Positions 53,784 through 62,671 of a stretch of DNA of 64,000 nucleotides are shown piece after piece. The notes below the pieces were generated by a model, which did not search any database, was not told where the DNA came from, and saw only the letters and a program-made list of their open reading frames with translations. The number at the start of each line of letters is the position of its first letter. The stretch's first letter is position 1. The stretch comes from Candidatus Kuenenia stuttgartensis (lineage in GTDB: Bacteria > Planctomycetota > GCA-002687715 > CAIWVZ01), in contig CAMARR010000008.1 in the NCBI GenBank assembly GCA_945860915.1, forward strand, positions 86,616 to 150,615, written 5' to 3'. A program made the position numbers and the translations under genes.

Positions 53784-54811
53784 CGTGTGCCGGACTTCTG
53801 AAAGACCGCGAGCGGGCGTGATCGGAGTCCGATCGAAATGGACATTCCGACTCTCAAAGCCGCTTCCGGAGAATGGGGCGCGCAACGCATACGAAGCGAG
53901 CCGTAGGTGGAGACAAGCAGAACCTCAACCGTGTCACCGAGGTGTAGTCGTCGGCTGACGCTCCATGGACCACCCTCATGCACCAATGCGAGGTCGATGG
54001 GACGGAATGCGACCTGGCAACTCCCGACGATAGGTGATTCCGTCGCGATCGACTGCATCGCCGGAAGCTCGATTCTTCGTTGTGCGGCAACGCCATCCCA
54101 AAGGGTCATCCCAAGAAACTCAGCCGTCGGCGCGTCACAGGGCTCGTTCCAAACAACCTCCGTTGGCCCAAACTGCTTCAGGCGACCGTTGAATAGGATC
54201 GCCATGTCATCGGCGACGGCGAGCGCTTCTTCTCGGTCATGTGTGACATGCAACGTCGTGATTTGCGCATGCTCATGAAGCGTTCGCAGCCTTTCTCGCG
54301 TCGCAACGCGAAGTGCAGCGTCGAGGTTGGCAAGAGGTTCATCTAAGAGCAGTACCTTCGGGCGTGGTGCGAGAGCTCGAGCGATCGCAACCCGCTGCTG
54401 TTCTCCACCGGAAAGCGTGTCAACATGTCGGCGTTCAGATCCAGGTAATCCTGCGAGCGCAAGCGCCTCTGCGACGCGTGCAGCGCGCTCGTCCACTGCG
54501 ACTCCCCGCGCCTTCAAACCATAGGCAACATTGCCTGCAACATCGAGGTTGGGGAAAAGGGCGAAACCCTGGAACACGAAACCCACGTGTCGTTTCTCGG
54601 TTGCGAGCTGTGATACGTCTGCCCCGTCAAGTTCGATTCTCCCAGAAGCCATAGGCAACAGACCCGCGATTGCGCGAAGGAGTGTCGTCTTACCGGATCC
54701 AGATCCTCCGAGGAGGGCAACATAGCGTCGACTTTCGGCGACGAATGAAACGTCATCGACACCGAATCCGTTCTCGTAATGTGCGGTGACACCGCGAAGA
54801 ACGACGCTCAT
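53780..54811 (-). CDS. ABC transporter ATPase, FbpC/PotA type
   Basis: 343 residues. Walker A GGSGSGKTT (about 35-43), Q-loop FVFQGFALFPNL, signature LSGGEQQRVAIARALA, Walker B VLLLDEPLANLD, H-loop LHVTHDREEALAVAD, then a TOBE-like C-terminal regulatory domain (VAFRPIDLALV, GDTVEVLLVSTYGSLRM). It drives the fused permease. Start ATG 54809-54811 overlaps the binding protein stop (ATGA); the longer frame would extend into that gene without similarity. Confidence 0.9.
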   Translation of the reverse strand: MSVVLRGVTAHYENGFGVDDVSFVAESRRYVALLGGSGSGKTTLLRAIAGLLPMASGRIELDGADVSQLATEKRHVGFVFQGFALFPNLDVAGNVAYGLKARGVAVDERAARVAEALALAGLPGSERRHVDTLSGGEQQRVAIARALAPRPKVLLLDEPLANLDAALRVATRERLRTLHEHAQITTLHVTHDREEALAVADDMAILFNGRLKQFGPTEVVWNEPCDAPTAEFLGMTLWDGVAAQRRIELPAMQSIATESPIVGSCQVAFRPIDLALVHEGGPWSVSRRLHLGDTVEVLLVSTYGSLRMRCAPHSPEAALRVGMSISIGLRSRPLAVFQKSGTR

Positions 54812-55821
54812 CGTTTGCCCCGTCCGCGTATCTCCTCTTCGAACCGTCGCATCCAAGGCTTGAGTTTCGAGGCTAGGATCGAGCGGTCTACGACTGCACG
54901 ATCGAATGCGATTGCGGCGACGTCCGGATCTAGAAGTTCCCGTGGGAAGTCGGCGCGTACAGGAATGCGCGCGTGCGCCTTGGCCGCTTTCGCAAGTGCG
55001 GGAATAGACGTGACATGCTCCACAAAGGCCATTGCATCCTTGCGTGACTCCGATCCAGCGACTAAAGCGATGCCGTCCAAGATGACAGGAACGGGTTCAT
55101 TCAGCCCGGCGGGCAGAAACGAGTAGCCCTTTGTTTTGCGTTGAAACACGAGGTCGGTCAGGTTCCAAACGGTGATCGCAGCGGGACCGGACTCGAGTCG
55201 TTCGAATAGGAGCTCGGGACTACCTTCATAGGAGCGGACATTGCTATCGAGCCTCGCGAGGAGTTCGAAGCCCGAAGCCTCCGATGGTGCGCCAAGCACT
55301 AAGGACCCAAGCCAAGTTCGCATCGACCCGGATGCCGCGGGGTCTCTGAGGATCAGACTGCCCTTCGATGCATCGCTCGCGAGTTCCGCCCATGTCTTCG
55401 GGAGCTTGGCGCGATCGATCAGCTTTGGGTTGTACCCAAGCACCATGGGCAGTTCGTACACGCCCCACCATAGGCCGTCCGCACCGCCCGGATGGCTTGG
55501 CGATGACCAAGTCGGGTGACTCGCAGTAAGGAGCTTCTCGGCTGCGGAGGAATCGAGCGTGACGGCATCGGCGCCCCATATCACGTGAAACGTCGGGCGT
55601 GCTCTTGATGCCCGGAGTCGTTCAAGGATCTCGTTCGACCCGAGATACACCGTGACGACGTCGACCTCCGGGTGAAGCGACTCGAACTCGCGCTCGGCCT
55701 CTGCGAGAAGGTCGGGTCCGTGCGCCGACGCAACAACGAGGGTCGTTCGGCTATCGCCTGTGCACGCACCGATTACGAGTGCGAGCGAGGCGGCGAAGGT
55801 GAGATGAAGAAGCCTCTGCAT
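54808..55821 (-). CDS. Extracellular substrate-binding lipoprotein, FbpA/AfuA-like
   Basis: 337 residues. Lipoprotein signal MQRLLHLTFAASLALVIGAC with lipobox IGAC. Type II periplasmic binding fold: LVVASAHGPDLLAEAEREFE, VDVVTVYLGSNEILERLRA, FHVIWGADAVTL, LPMVLGYNPKLI, LPKTWAEL and PVPVILDGIALVAG, as in iron(III), thiamine and phosphonate binding proteins. First gene of a four-gene run with two ATGA overlaps, followed by the desulfurase-like gene. The ligand cannot be named. Confidence 0.86.
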   Translation of the reverse strand: MQRLLHLTFAASLALVIGACTGDSRTTLVVASAHGPDLLAEAEREFESLHPEVDVVTVYLGSNEILERLRASRARPTFHVIWGADAVTLDSSAAEKLLTASHPTWSSPSHPGGADGLWWGVYELPMVLGYNPKLIDRAKLPKTWAELASDASKGSLILRDPAASGSMRTWLGSLVLGAPSEASGFELLARLDSNVRSYEGSPELLFERLESGPAAITVWNLTDLVFQRKTKGYSFLPAGLNEPVPVILDGIALVAGSESRKDAMAFVEHVTSIPALAKAAKAHARIPVRADFPRELLDPDVAAIAFDRAVVDRSILASKLKPWMRRFEEEIRGRGKR

Positions 55822-55928
55822 GGCTCGACGATACCGCACTCGCGAGGGTCTTTCGGTGACCAACCCGAGCTTCGACCTTGTGGGCGGCGTTCGAGTGGGG
55901 GAAAGTTCCCGTGGAGTATGCTCACGCC

Positions 55929-56432
55929 ATGGCCAATGAAGCCCCTCTCGTCGGTGTCATCATGGGGTCCGAGTCCGATTGGGACACCATGCAGCACGCG
56001 GTCGACGTCTTGTCGGCCCTAGGTTGCGCACACGAAGTGAAGATCGTTTCGGCACATCGAACACCCGACCTGATGTTCGAGTACGCTTCCACGGCCGAGG
56101 CCCGTGGGCTACTCGCGATCATCGCCGGTGCAGGCGGAGCCGCCCACCTCCCGGGTATGGTTGCCTCGAAGACGATCCTTCCGGTTTTGGGAGTTCCCAT
56201 CGAATCTCAAGCGCTTAAGGGTATGGACTCCCTCCTTTCGATCGTTCAGATGCCGGGAGGCGTCCCCGTTGCGACGTTTGCCATCGGCAAGGCGGGTGCC
56301 ATCAACGCGGCACTCTTCGCGGCGTCATTGGTCAGCCATTCTCGACCCGCCGTTCGTGAAGCGATCCGCTCTTGGCGCCAAGCGAAAACCGATTCCGTCC
56401 TTTCTCGCCCTGATCCGAGGAAGCCCGCTTGA
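55929..56432 (+). CDS. purE: N5-carboxyaminoimidazole ribonucleotide mutase
   Basis: 167 residues, class I Pur[29 protein letters not shown] (catalytic His) and [17 protein letters not shown] are all present, with [11 protein letters not shown] and [14 protein letters not shown] after. It converts N5-CAIR to CAIR in purine synthesis. ATG 55929 gives [14 protein letters not shown]; the longer frame adds non-family residues. The next gene purK begins on the overlapping TTGA, so the two steps are co-translated. Confidence 0.95.
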   Translation: MANEAPLVGVIMGSESDWDTMQHAVDVLSALGCAHEVKIVSAHRTPDLMFEYASTAEARGLLAIIAGAGGAAHLPGMVASKTILPVLGVPIESQALKGMDSLLSIVQMPGGVPVATFAIGKAGAINAALFAASLVSHSRPAVREAIRSWRQAKTDSVLSRPDPRKPA

Positions 56433-57514
56433 AGATCGGAGTTCTCGGCGGCGGTCAATTGGGTCGGATGCTTGGATTGGCAGGGATCCCAATGGGGATC
56501 GAGTTTCGTTTCATGGATCCTGCCAATGGGGCTCCTGCAGAAGCTGTGGGAAAGCTGATTGTGGCACCTTTCTCTGATGCCAAGGCTCTCGACGAACTTG
56601 CCGATTGGGCCGACGTCGTGACCTACGAGTTCGAGAACGTGCCGGTGAGCGCGACACAACACATCGCTCAATCGGTTCCCGTGTGGCCGCCGTCCGACGC
56701 GCTGCTTGCGTCTCAGGATCGACTCGCCGAGAAGAAGTTCTTTCGGGGCCTCGGAATTCGTACTGCACCATTTGAGCCCGTCGAGTCACCGGAAGAACTG
56801 CGTAGCGCAACGGAGAAACTCGGTTTTCCTTGCGTATTGAAAACCCGTCGCATGGGTTACGACGGGAAGGGCCAATGCGTCCTGCGCTCCGCCAGCGATC
56901 TTACAAGCGCGTTCGATGCTCTCGGTGGAGTCCCCTTGATACTTGAGGGCTTCATCCAGTTCTCGCGTGAGGTTTCTTCGATCGCCGTGCGAGGAGTCGA
57001 TGGCGAGATGGGGTACTGGGCGCTCTGCGAAAATGTCCACCGAGATGGAATCTTGCGGACATCCATCTCGCCCCCTCGAGACACGCTGCGCATGGAAGTC
57101 GACTCGAAGCGGCACATGCAGTCGATTATGCAAACACTCGGCTATGTTGGTGTGCTGACAGTCGAATGGTTCGTGACCGAGGACGGTCTCGTTGCTAATG
57201 AAATGGCACCTCGCGTACACAACTCGGGTCATCTCACGATTGAGGGCGCGGAAACCAGCCAGTTTGAAAACCACGTGCGCGCAATTGCCGGCATGCCTCT
57301 AGGCTCATGTTCGCCAAGAGGTTGGTCCGCAATGGTAAATATTGTCGGCGCCGAGCCCGAATCCAAGTTGATTTTAACGCAACCGAATGCGCACTTGCAT
57401 CGCTATGGAAAGTCGCCACGCAAAGGCCGAAAGCTCGGGCACGTCACATTGCGCGTGGATGACCAATCGAATCGTGACCGTCTACTTGCTGAGCTTCTTC
57501 CGTTGATTCCGTAG
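56429..57514 (+). CDS. purK: N5-carboxyaminoimidazole ribonucleotide synthase
   Basis: 361-residue ATP-grasp enzyme that carboxylates AIR with ATP and bicarbonate. [14 protein letters not shown] opens the pre-ATP domain; [41 protein letters not shown] and [29 protein letters not shown] are family signatures. The start is TTG at 56429, which overlaps the purE stop (TTGA); no ATG start near the conserved first strand exists. Converges with the peroxidase gene six bases after its stop. Confidence 0.94.
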   Translation: MKIGVLGGGQLGRMLGLAGIPMGIEFRFMDPANGAPAEAVGKLIVAPFSDAKALDELADWADVVTYEFENVPVSATQHIAQSVPVWPPSDALLASQDRLAEKKFFRGLGIRTAPFEPVESPEELRSATEKLGFPCVLKTRRMGYDGKGQCVLRSASDLTSAFDALGGVPLILEGFIQFSREVSSIAVRGVDGEMGYWALCENVHRDGILRTSISPPRDTLRMEVDSKRHMQSIMQTLGYVGVLTVEWFVTEDGLVANEMAPRVHNSGHLTIEGAETSQFENHVRAIAGMPLGSCSPRGWSAMVNIVGAEPESKLILTQPNAHLHRYGKSPRKGRKLGHVTLRVDDQSNRDRLLAELLPLIP

Positions 57515-57520
57515 ATGGCC

Positions 57521-59155
57521 TCAGGGGCGGGAGAACGTAATGGCTAGACCGTTAGACACAGCCATGCCACCGACAACGTTGGGATCGCCCAACACCCATT
57601 GTGCATAGACGGACACCCCGTTCAGCGCGGGCATTTCAGGAATGGTCACAAAGAGTGAGGTGTAACCTCGCCCCGGCACTCCCACCGGACCGCCGTCGAG
57701 CGTCATCGGAAGAATGTTGAGTGATGCGTTGGGCACGATCCAAAGTGGAAGGCCGGCGTAGAAGTTGCCGGGCGGCAACGCGCCGTCTGAGATCATGAGG
57801 TATGCCGGCATGCTGCCAATCCCGCCGCTGACCCCGAAACCGAAATGATCTGACCCAATCATCGCTGGGGCCGGCGCGACCATCTGTGGAACAAAGCCTC
57901 CGGTTCCGATCGAGCCCGTCCCATACGGAAGTGGATCCGCGGGACCCTCACTCTTGAGAGTTGGCCGATCAAAGGGCGCAAGTCTCGCAGGGACACGAGG
58001 GTCGAGCAGAGCGTTCGTCAGGAAATCGAGTAGCTGCGACTTTTGGGTGGCCGTCAAGTTGAGCGGAGTAATGAAGGGGTCGAGATTGTCGGTGAAGTCA
58101 CCACCACGGTCGTAGAAGTCGATGACGTCGGCGAGCGTGGCGAATTTGCCGTTATGGAAGTAAGGACCACGTAGTGATGCGTTGCGGAGCGACGGTGTTT
58201 TGAACTTGCCGCGGTCGTTGTTGTCGTTGGTGGCGTTTGTTCGTCCCATGTCTTCCGCCGGTGGTCGCACGCCGATGTTGTGGAAGGACGAATTGGCGAA
58301 AATCGGCGATGGGTGGCAAAAGGCGCATCCGGCGACACCGGTAAACACATTGAGTCCTGCGATCTGATTCGGAGTCAACGCCGTGAGGTTGCCACCGAGG
58401 TAGTTGTCGATGGGCGCCTGATCCGGGACTAGTGTCCGTTCGTAGGCTGCAAGCGCGAACGCGACGTGCGAGGCCGTAAGCGTCGGGCTGCCAAATGCGG
58501 CATTGAATAGTGCTGGGTAGGTCGGGTTGGCCGAGAGTGCCGCGGCAATATCCGGCGTGATCGCTGAGGCGAGACGCATTGGGCGCGCCGACGTGAGTTT
58601 CGCCAAGATGACTGTCCAGTTACGACCCGCGCACGACATCTCACCGGCGAGAGGAGGCAGCAGGGCTTGCGACTCGAGTGAGCCTCCTGACCAAATCACA
58701 ACCTGATTGGTGATGGGATCGTGAACCTTGCCGCCCGCGCGGCCGTCCCAAAACTGAACTGGATCCCACTGATTCCCAATGAATGCTGGCGCCTTACGCC
58801 CGGTCACGATTGCCTTGGGGAAGAACACACCGTCGTCCGTCAGCGTCCCGCTCCCGGAGCACTTCACGATCCCGCGAGAGCCGCGGACGTCGTCTGGCGT
58901 GCCGAAAAGCCCGTCTGGGCCGGGGTGTAAATTCCCTGGGGTGGACGTGCGGGGATCGCTTCCCGCGACCTCAGGCATGTGACAGGACGCGCACGCCGAG
59001 GAGTTATCCGACGACATCTGCTCTTCGTAGAAGAGCATCTTTCCCAAGACTACTTTGGCTGGAGTGGTCGGGTTCTCGGGCGGCATTGGCACCGGGGGGA
59101 GGCCCTGACTGAACGCCGCCGAAACGAGCACGAGTGTGGACAGGAGTGTGCGCAT
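57521..59155 (-). CDS. Secreted di-heme cytochrome c peroxidase-like protein with shared end domain
   Basis: 544 residues. Signal peptide (MRTLLSTLVLVSAAFSQ), then a MauG/CcpA-type region with two heme c sites, CASCH (55-59) and CAFCH (277-281); LGKMLFYEEQMSSDNSS, FIGNQWDPVQFWDGRAGG and FKTPSLRNASLRGPYFHNG are typical. Such proteins reduce hydrogen peroxide or oxidise other substrates in the periplasm. The last ~120 residues are the shared end domain (IPEMPALNGVSVYAQWVLGD), unusual for a peroxidase. ATG 59153-59155 is the start that places the signal peptide first. Confidence 0.85.
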   Translation of the reverse strand: MRTLLSTLVLVSAAFSQGLPPVPMPPENPTTPAKVVLGKMLFYEEQMSSDNSSACASCHMPEVAGSDPRTSTPGNLHPGPDGLFGTPDDVRGSRGIVKCSGSGTLTDDGVFFPKAIVTGRKAPAFIGNQWDPVQFWDGRAGGKVHDPITNQVVIWSGGSLESQALLPPLAGEMSCAGRNWTVILAKLTSARPMRLASAITPDIAAALSANPTYPALFNAAFGSPTLTASHVAFALAAYERTLVPDQAPIDNYLGGNLTALTPNQIAGLNVFTGVAGCAFCHPSPIFANSSFHNIGVRPPAEDMGRTNATNDNNDRGKFKTPSLRNASLRGPYFHNGKFATLADVIDFYDRGGDFTDNLDPFITPLNLTATQKSQLLDFLTNALLDPRVPARLAPFDRPTLKSEGPADPLPYGTGSIGTGGFVPQMVAPAPAMIGSDHFGFGVSGGIGSMPAYLMISDGALPPGNFYAGLPLWIVPNASLNILPMTLDGGPVGVPGRGYTSLFVTIPEMPALNGVSVYAQWVLGDPNVVGGMAVSNGLAITFSRP

Positions 59156-59245
59156 GGTACATGCGTAGCGTATCACGCTGTGGGGCAATGAGTCGCATCC
59201 AAATTCGACCTCGTGTGCGAGGAATCCCGCACATGAGTCTCAGTC

Positions 59246-60826
59246 TTATGGCGTCGGCGTGTACAGCAGGCAATCCGACAAAGATGTGCTCGCCGCATCA
59301 GATCCGCCTGCGACAAGGATGCTGCCGTCAAAAAGGCGCACGGCGAAGTGGGTTCCACGCGCAGCCGGGAGCGGTGTGGTTGAGGTGAACGTGGTTCCAC
59401 CACCGAGACGCGTCGCACAATTCGCGATTGCCGACGTCGTGAGCGTTGTCCCTGCGAGTGCCACCGTGGTCCCGCCGGAAAGATGGACCTTGCCATTCTT
59501 AAGAAGCACTTGGCCGTGAAGCAGGGCTCCGGCGGGCATCGTGCCCGCCGACGACCACGCGGTGCCTGCGGACGATAGTTTGACTGCGCTGTTGGATGTG
59601 GTGATCCCAAGAAGAATCCCGAGAAAGTATGTCGGAGCAAGTCCACCCGAGACGAACACCTCGCCATTGGGCATCAAGGTGGCGCGGTGTGCGGTTCTTG
59701 GCGTTGAAATATTCGGACCGGCCGCGAAGGAGTTTGTGATGGGCGAGTAAATCGAGACCGTGTTGGTCCACGCGGGCACTTCGACGCCAGCCAACGAGCC
59801 AGTGCCGTTCAAACCTGAGACGAGCACGACGCGACCATCATTGAGGCGTGTGGCCGATGCGGCAAAGCGCTTCGATGCCATGGCGTTGCTGACGGGGGCC
59901 CATGTATTGAGGGCCGGATCGTAGACTTCTCCGGTGTCCTTGGATGTCCCGAGGATGTCGCCGAGTGGTGTCGTCGATCCAGGAAGGCTTGTGAAGGAAG
60001 AGCAACCGCCTGCCACGAGGACCTTGCCGTTTGCGAGCAGCGTCGCGGTGTGGGCCGCGCGCTGGGTCGTCATCGAGGCGACGGAATACCATGCATTCCC
60101 GATAGGATCGTAAATCTCACAGGTGTTCGTGACCGCGCCCGTGCCATCGGCGCCGCCGATCACCATGATACGACCGTCGCTCAACGTCACGCTTGTATGA
60201 AACGCCCGTTGTGTCGCCATGGACGCAACAGCAGACCAACTGCGACTCAGTGGATTGTAAGCCTCACACGTTGCGGTGCCGACCGCGGCTGTCAACGAGC
60301 CACTGCCGCCGCCTGCAACGAGGACGCGGCCATCGGGAAGCAGGTCTGCCGAGCCGAGAGCCCGAGAGCCCGAGAGTGACCCGACTGGCACGAAGGAATC
60401 CGGATTCTCAAAGTCGATTCGAACACAACGACTCAGTCCAACTCCACCCGGGGCCGTCGGGTCGACGACGATGCACTGAAGGTAGGCCTCGAATCCAAGA
60501 TATGCGGGGTCGTTCGGGACGTTGAACGAAAGAGTCGTGTACGTCACTCCAGCGCCGGCCGGTAGATTTCCGTTCGCAAGTTCGCCGAGCGAGGGTGATG
60601 CAAAGTCGAGCCACACCGTTCCAATGCCCGGGAAGTTGTTGACTGCAGTCCCACCTGAGAGCCATAGCGACCATGGAGCGGCGGGACGCCCGGAGATCTT
60701 CAACGTGAAAGTGCTGTTGATCGCCATCGGTGATGGCTCAAGGTCCGCAGATGATCCATTTCCGCCTTGAGCTATGACTGAAGAAGCAAGTGCAAGGGTG
60801 AGGGCGCTTAGTTTGATGTGATTCAT
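59246..60826 (-). CDS. Secreted Kelch-repeat protein with shared domain at its N-terminus
   Basis: 526 residues. Signal peptide (MNHIKLSALTLALASSVIAQ), the shared secreted domain (about 25-150; VPNDPAYLGFEAYLQCIVVD), and six to seven Kelch blades, each with a GRVLVAGG-like strand and an EIYDP-like turn (SVTLSDGRIMVIGGADG, ATLLANGKVLVAGGCSS, ATLMPNGEVFVSGGLAP, AVRLFDGSILVAGGSDA). Probably a surface galactose-oxidase-like propeller without visible catalytic residues. ATG 60824-60826 is used; the upstream extension of the frame has no family likeness. Confidence 0.82.
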   Translation of the reverse strand: MNHIKLSALTLALASSVIAQGGNGSSADLEPSPMAINSTFTLKISGRPAAPWSLWLSGGTAVNNFPGIGTVWLDFASPSLGELANGNLPAGAGVTYTTLSFNVPNDPAYLGFEAYLQCIVVDPTAPGGVGLSRCVRIDFENPDSFVPVGSLSGSRALGSADLLPDGRVLVAGGGSGSLTAAVGTATCEAYNPLSRSWSAVASMATQRAFHTSVTLSDGRIMVIGGADGTGAVTNTCEIYDPIGNAWYSVASMTTQRAAHTATLLANGKVLVAGGCSSFTSLPGSTTPLGDILGTSKDTGEVYDPALNTWAPVSNAMASKRFAASATRLNDGRVVLVSGLNGTGSLAGVEVPAWTNTVSIYSPITNSFAAGPNISTPRTAHRATLMPNGEVFVSGGLAPTYFLGILLGITTSNSAVKLSSAGTAWSSAGTMPAGALLHGQVLLKNGKVHLSGGTTVALAGTTLTTSAIANCATRLGGGTTFTSTTPLPAARGTHFAVRLFDGSILVAGGSDAASTSLSDCLLYTPTP

Positions 60827-61075
60827 GGAGTTGAAGTTGGGCAGGGACGCGCAAGGAGGTGCTCTCGCGCGGGCATTCATTGTCTCGGGAACTACGGGAT
60901 ATTGTAGTCTTTCGACGGGTGCTGTGTCCACCACATCTGAGAGATCCGCAGGGAAATCCGCTAAGTGGCATTGTTCGTCGCCTTTCCTTTGAGTGGCAGG
61001 CCGGTTCCGGCGTCGAACAAGGGATCGTTCGGGAGGGTAGGGCGTTGACCGATTGGTGGCTACTATCGGCGGGTC

Positions 61076-62623
61076 ATGCAGACCCTTAAGAGCTATGTGT
61101 GCGGAAACTGGCACGAAGGCACCGAATCCCCGATCTCACTCGTCAACCCGACGACCGAGGCCGTAATTGGCACGATCAAGTCCGGTGGGGTGGACATGAA
61201 GGCCGTGGTGGCCTACGCCCGCCAAAAGGGTCTCCCTGCGCTTCGTGCGTTGAGTTTCGGTGCACGCGGTGAGCTCCTTAAGCAGGTTGCTGCAGCAATC
61301 CACTCGCATCGTGATGAACTACTTGAACTCTCGATTCGCTGCGCCGGGACACCGCGCGGCGATGCCAAATTCGACATCGACGGCGCCATCGGCACGTTGA
61401 CCGCCTATGCGACTTGGGGAATTGCCATCGGAGATCGACACTGGATTTGCGACGGCGATATTGAGACTCTCGGTCGCTCTTCACGATTCTCGGGACGTCA
61501 CGTGCTTGTGTCGCGGCAGGGCATTGCGGTCCACATCAACGCGTTCAACTTCCCAGCATGGAACATGATGGAGAAGGCTGCCTGCGCGTTGCTCGCCGGC
61601 GCCCCAGTTGTCGAGAAGCCAGGGACTCCGACATGCATGTTGGCCGCGCGGATCTCGGAGATCATCGTTGCGTCAGGGGCGTTGCCCGAGGGCGCATGGC
61701 AGCTCATTCTAGGTTCGGTTGGCGACCTATTCGATCATTTGACCGAGCAGGACGGAGTGGCGTTCACGGGATCTTCTGGAACAGCCGCCGTGATAAGAGG
61801 CAACGCCAACCTTGTACGACGAAACGTCCGCGTAAATCTTGAAGCCGACTCGTTGAACACAGCAGTCCTACTCGGGGATGTCGACGTCGAGAGTCCGACA
61901 TTCGCGATGTTCATATCGAATGTCGCTCTCGACATCACACAGAAGTCGGGTCAGAAGTGCACAGCGACCCGGCGTATTCTCGTTCCGCGCGCCCACGTGG
62001 AGGCCGTTACGGCTCGGCTTGTCTCAACGTTGGCTGAATCGAAGATTGGCGACCCATCGGACGCTGCAATGCGTGTCGGCCCGCTGGCCTCCGCTGCGCA
62101 ATTGCGCGATGTTCGCACGGGAATCGCCAAGCTTGCAGCCGAATGTGTGACTGCGTGTGGGGGTGCAGGGCCCATTGCCGAGAAGGGTTATTTCGTCGCT
62201 CCGACATTGTTCGTCGCTCCGAATGCGCGCACTCCTGTGGTGCACGAGCACGAGGTGTTCGGCCCCGTCGCAACGATCCTGCCGTTTGATGGGACTGTCG
62301 CCGAAGCAGCGGCTATCGTCGCGTTGGGGCAGGGCTCACTTGTGACGAGCATCTATACCAATGACAGCGCCTCGGCGGCGTCCATCGTGGACTCCATCGC
62401 GCCGTGGACTGGTCGAATTTGGATCGGCTCAGATCGCATGGCAGAGCAGCAACTCCCTCCGGGCATGGTGCTGCCCGCGTCGATTCACGGTGGTCCGGGC
62501 CGTGCGGGTGGTGGCGAAGAACTCGGAGGCCTGCGAGGGCTGGGATTTTATATGCAGCGTACTGCCGTGCAAGGATTTAAGGGGATCCTTGAGTCACTTG
62601 CTCCCACGCCCATGGCGCAGTGA
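61076..62623 (+). CDS. PaaZ-type aldehyde dehydrogenase without hydratase domain
   Basis: 515 residues covering only the aldehyde dehydrogenase part of PaaZ-like enzymes. LKSYVCGNW, HINAFNFPAWNMMEKAACALLAGAPVVEKP, VAFTGSSGTAAVIR, LEADSLNTAVL, catalytic Cys in SGQKCTATRRI, EVFGPVATILPFDG, and HGGPGRAGGGEELGGLRGLGFYMQRTAVQG near the end are all characteristic. It oxidises an aldehyde, in PaaZ a ring-cleaved phenylacetyl-CoA semialdehyde. The C-terminal MaoC-type hydratase is absent and no paa or box genes are nearby, so the substrate is open. Divergent from the Kelch gene across a 249-base gap in which I see no other gene. Confidence 0.87.
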   Translation: MQTLKSYVCGNWHEGTESPISLVNPTTEAVIGTIKSGGVDMKAVVAYARQKGLPALRALSFGARGELLKQVAAAIHSHRDELLELSIRCAGTPRGDAKFDIDGAIGTLTAYATWGIAIGDRHWICDGDIETLGRSSRFSGRHVLVSRQGIAVHINAFNFPAWNMMEKAACALLAGAPVVEKPGTPTCMLAARISEIIVASGALPEGAWQLILGSVGDLFDHLTEQDGVAFTGSSGTAAVIRGNANLVRRNVRVNLEADSLNTAVLLGDVDVESPTFAMFISNVALDITQKSGQKCTATRRILVPRAHVEAVTARLVSTLAESKIGDPSDAAMRVGPLASAAQLRDVRTGIAKLAAECVTACGGAGPIAEKGYFVAPTLFVAPNARTPVVHEHEVFGPVATILPFDGTVAEAAAIVALGQGSLVTSIYTNDSASAASIVDSIAPWTGRIWIGSDRMAEQQLPPGMVLPASIHGGPGRAGGGEELGGLRGLGFYMQRTAVQGFKGILESLAPTPMAQ

Positions 62624-62671
62624 TTCTCTGGTTGTTTGGGATCGGATAAGATTAGGCGTACTGAGGTGAAC

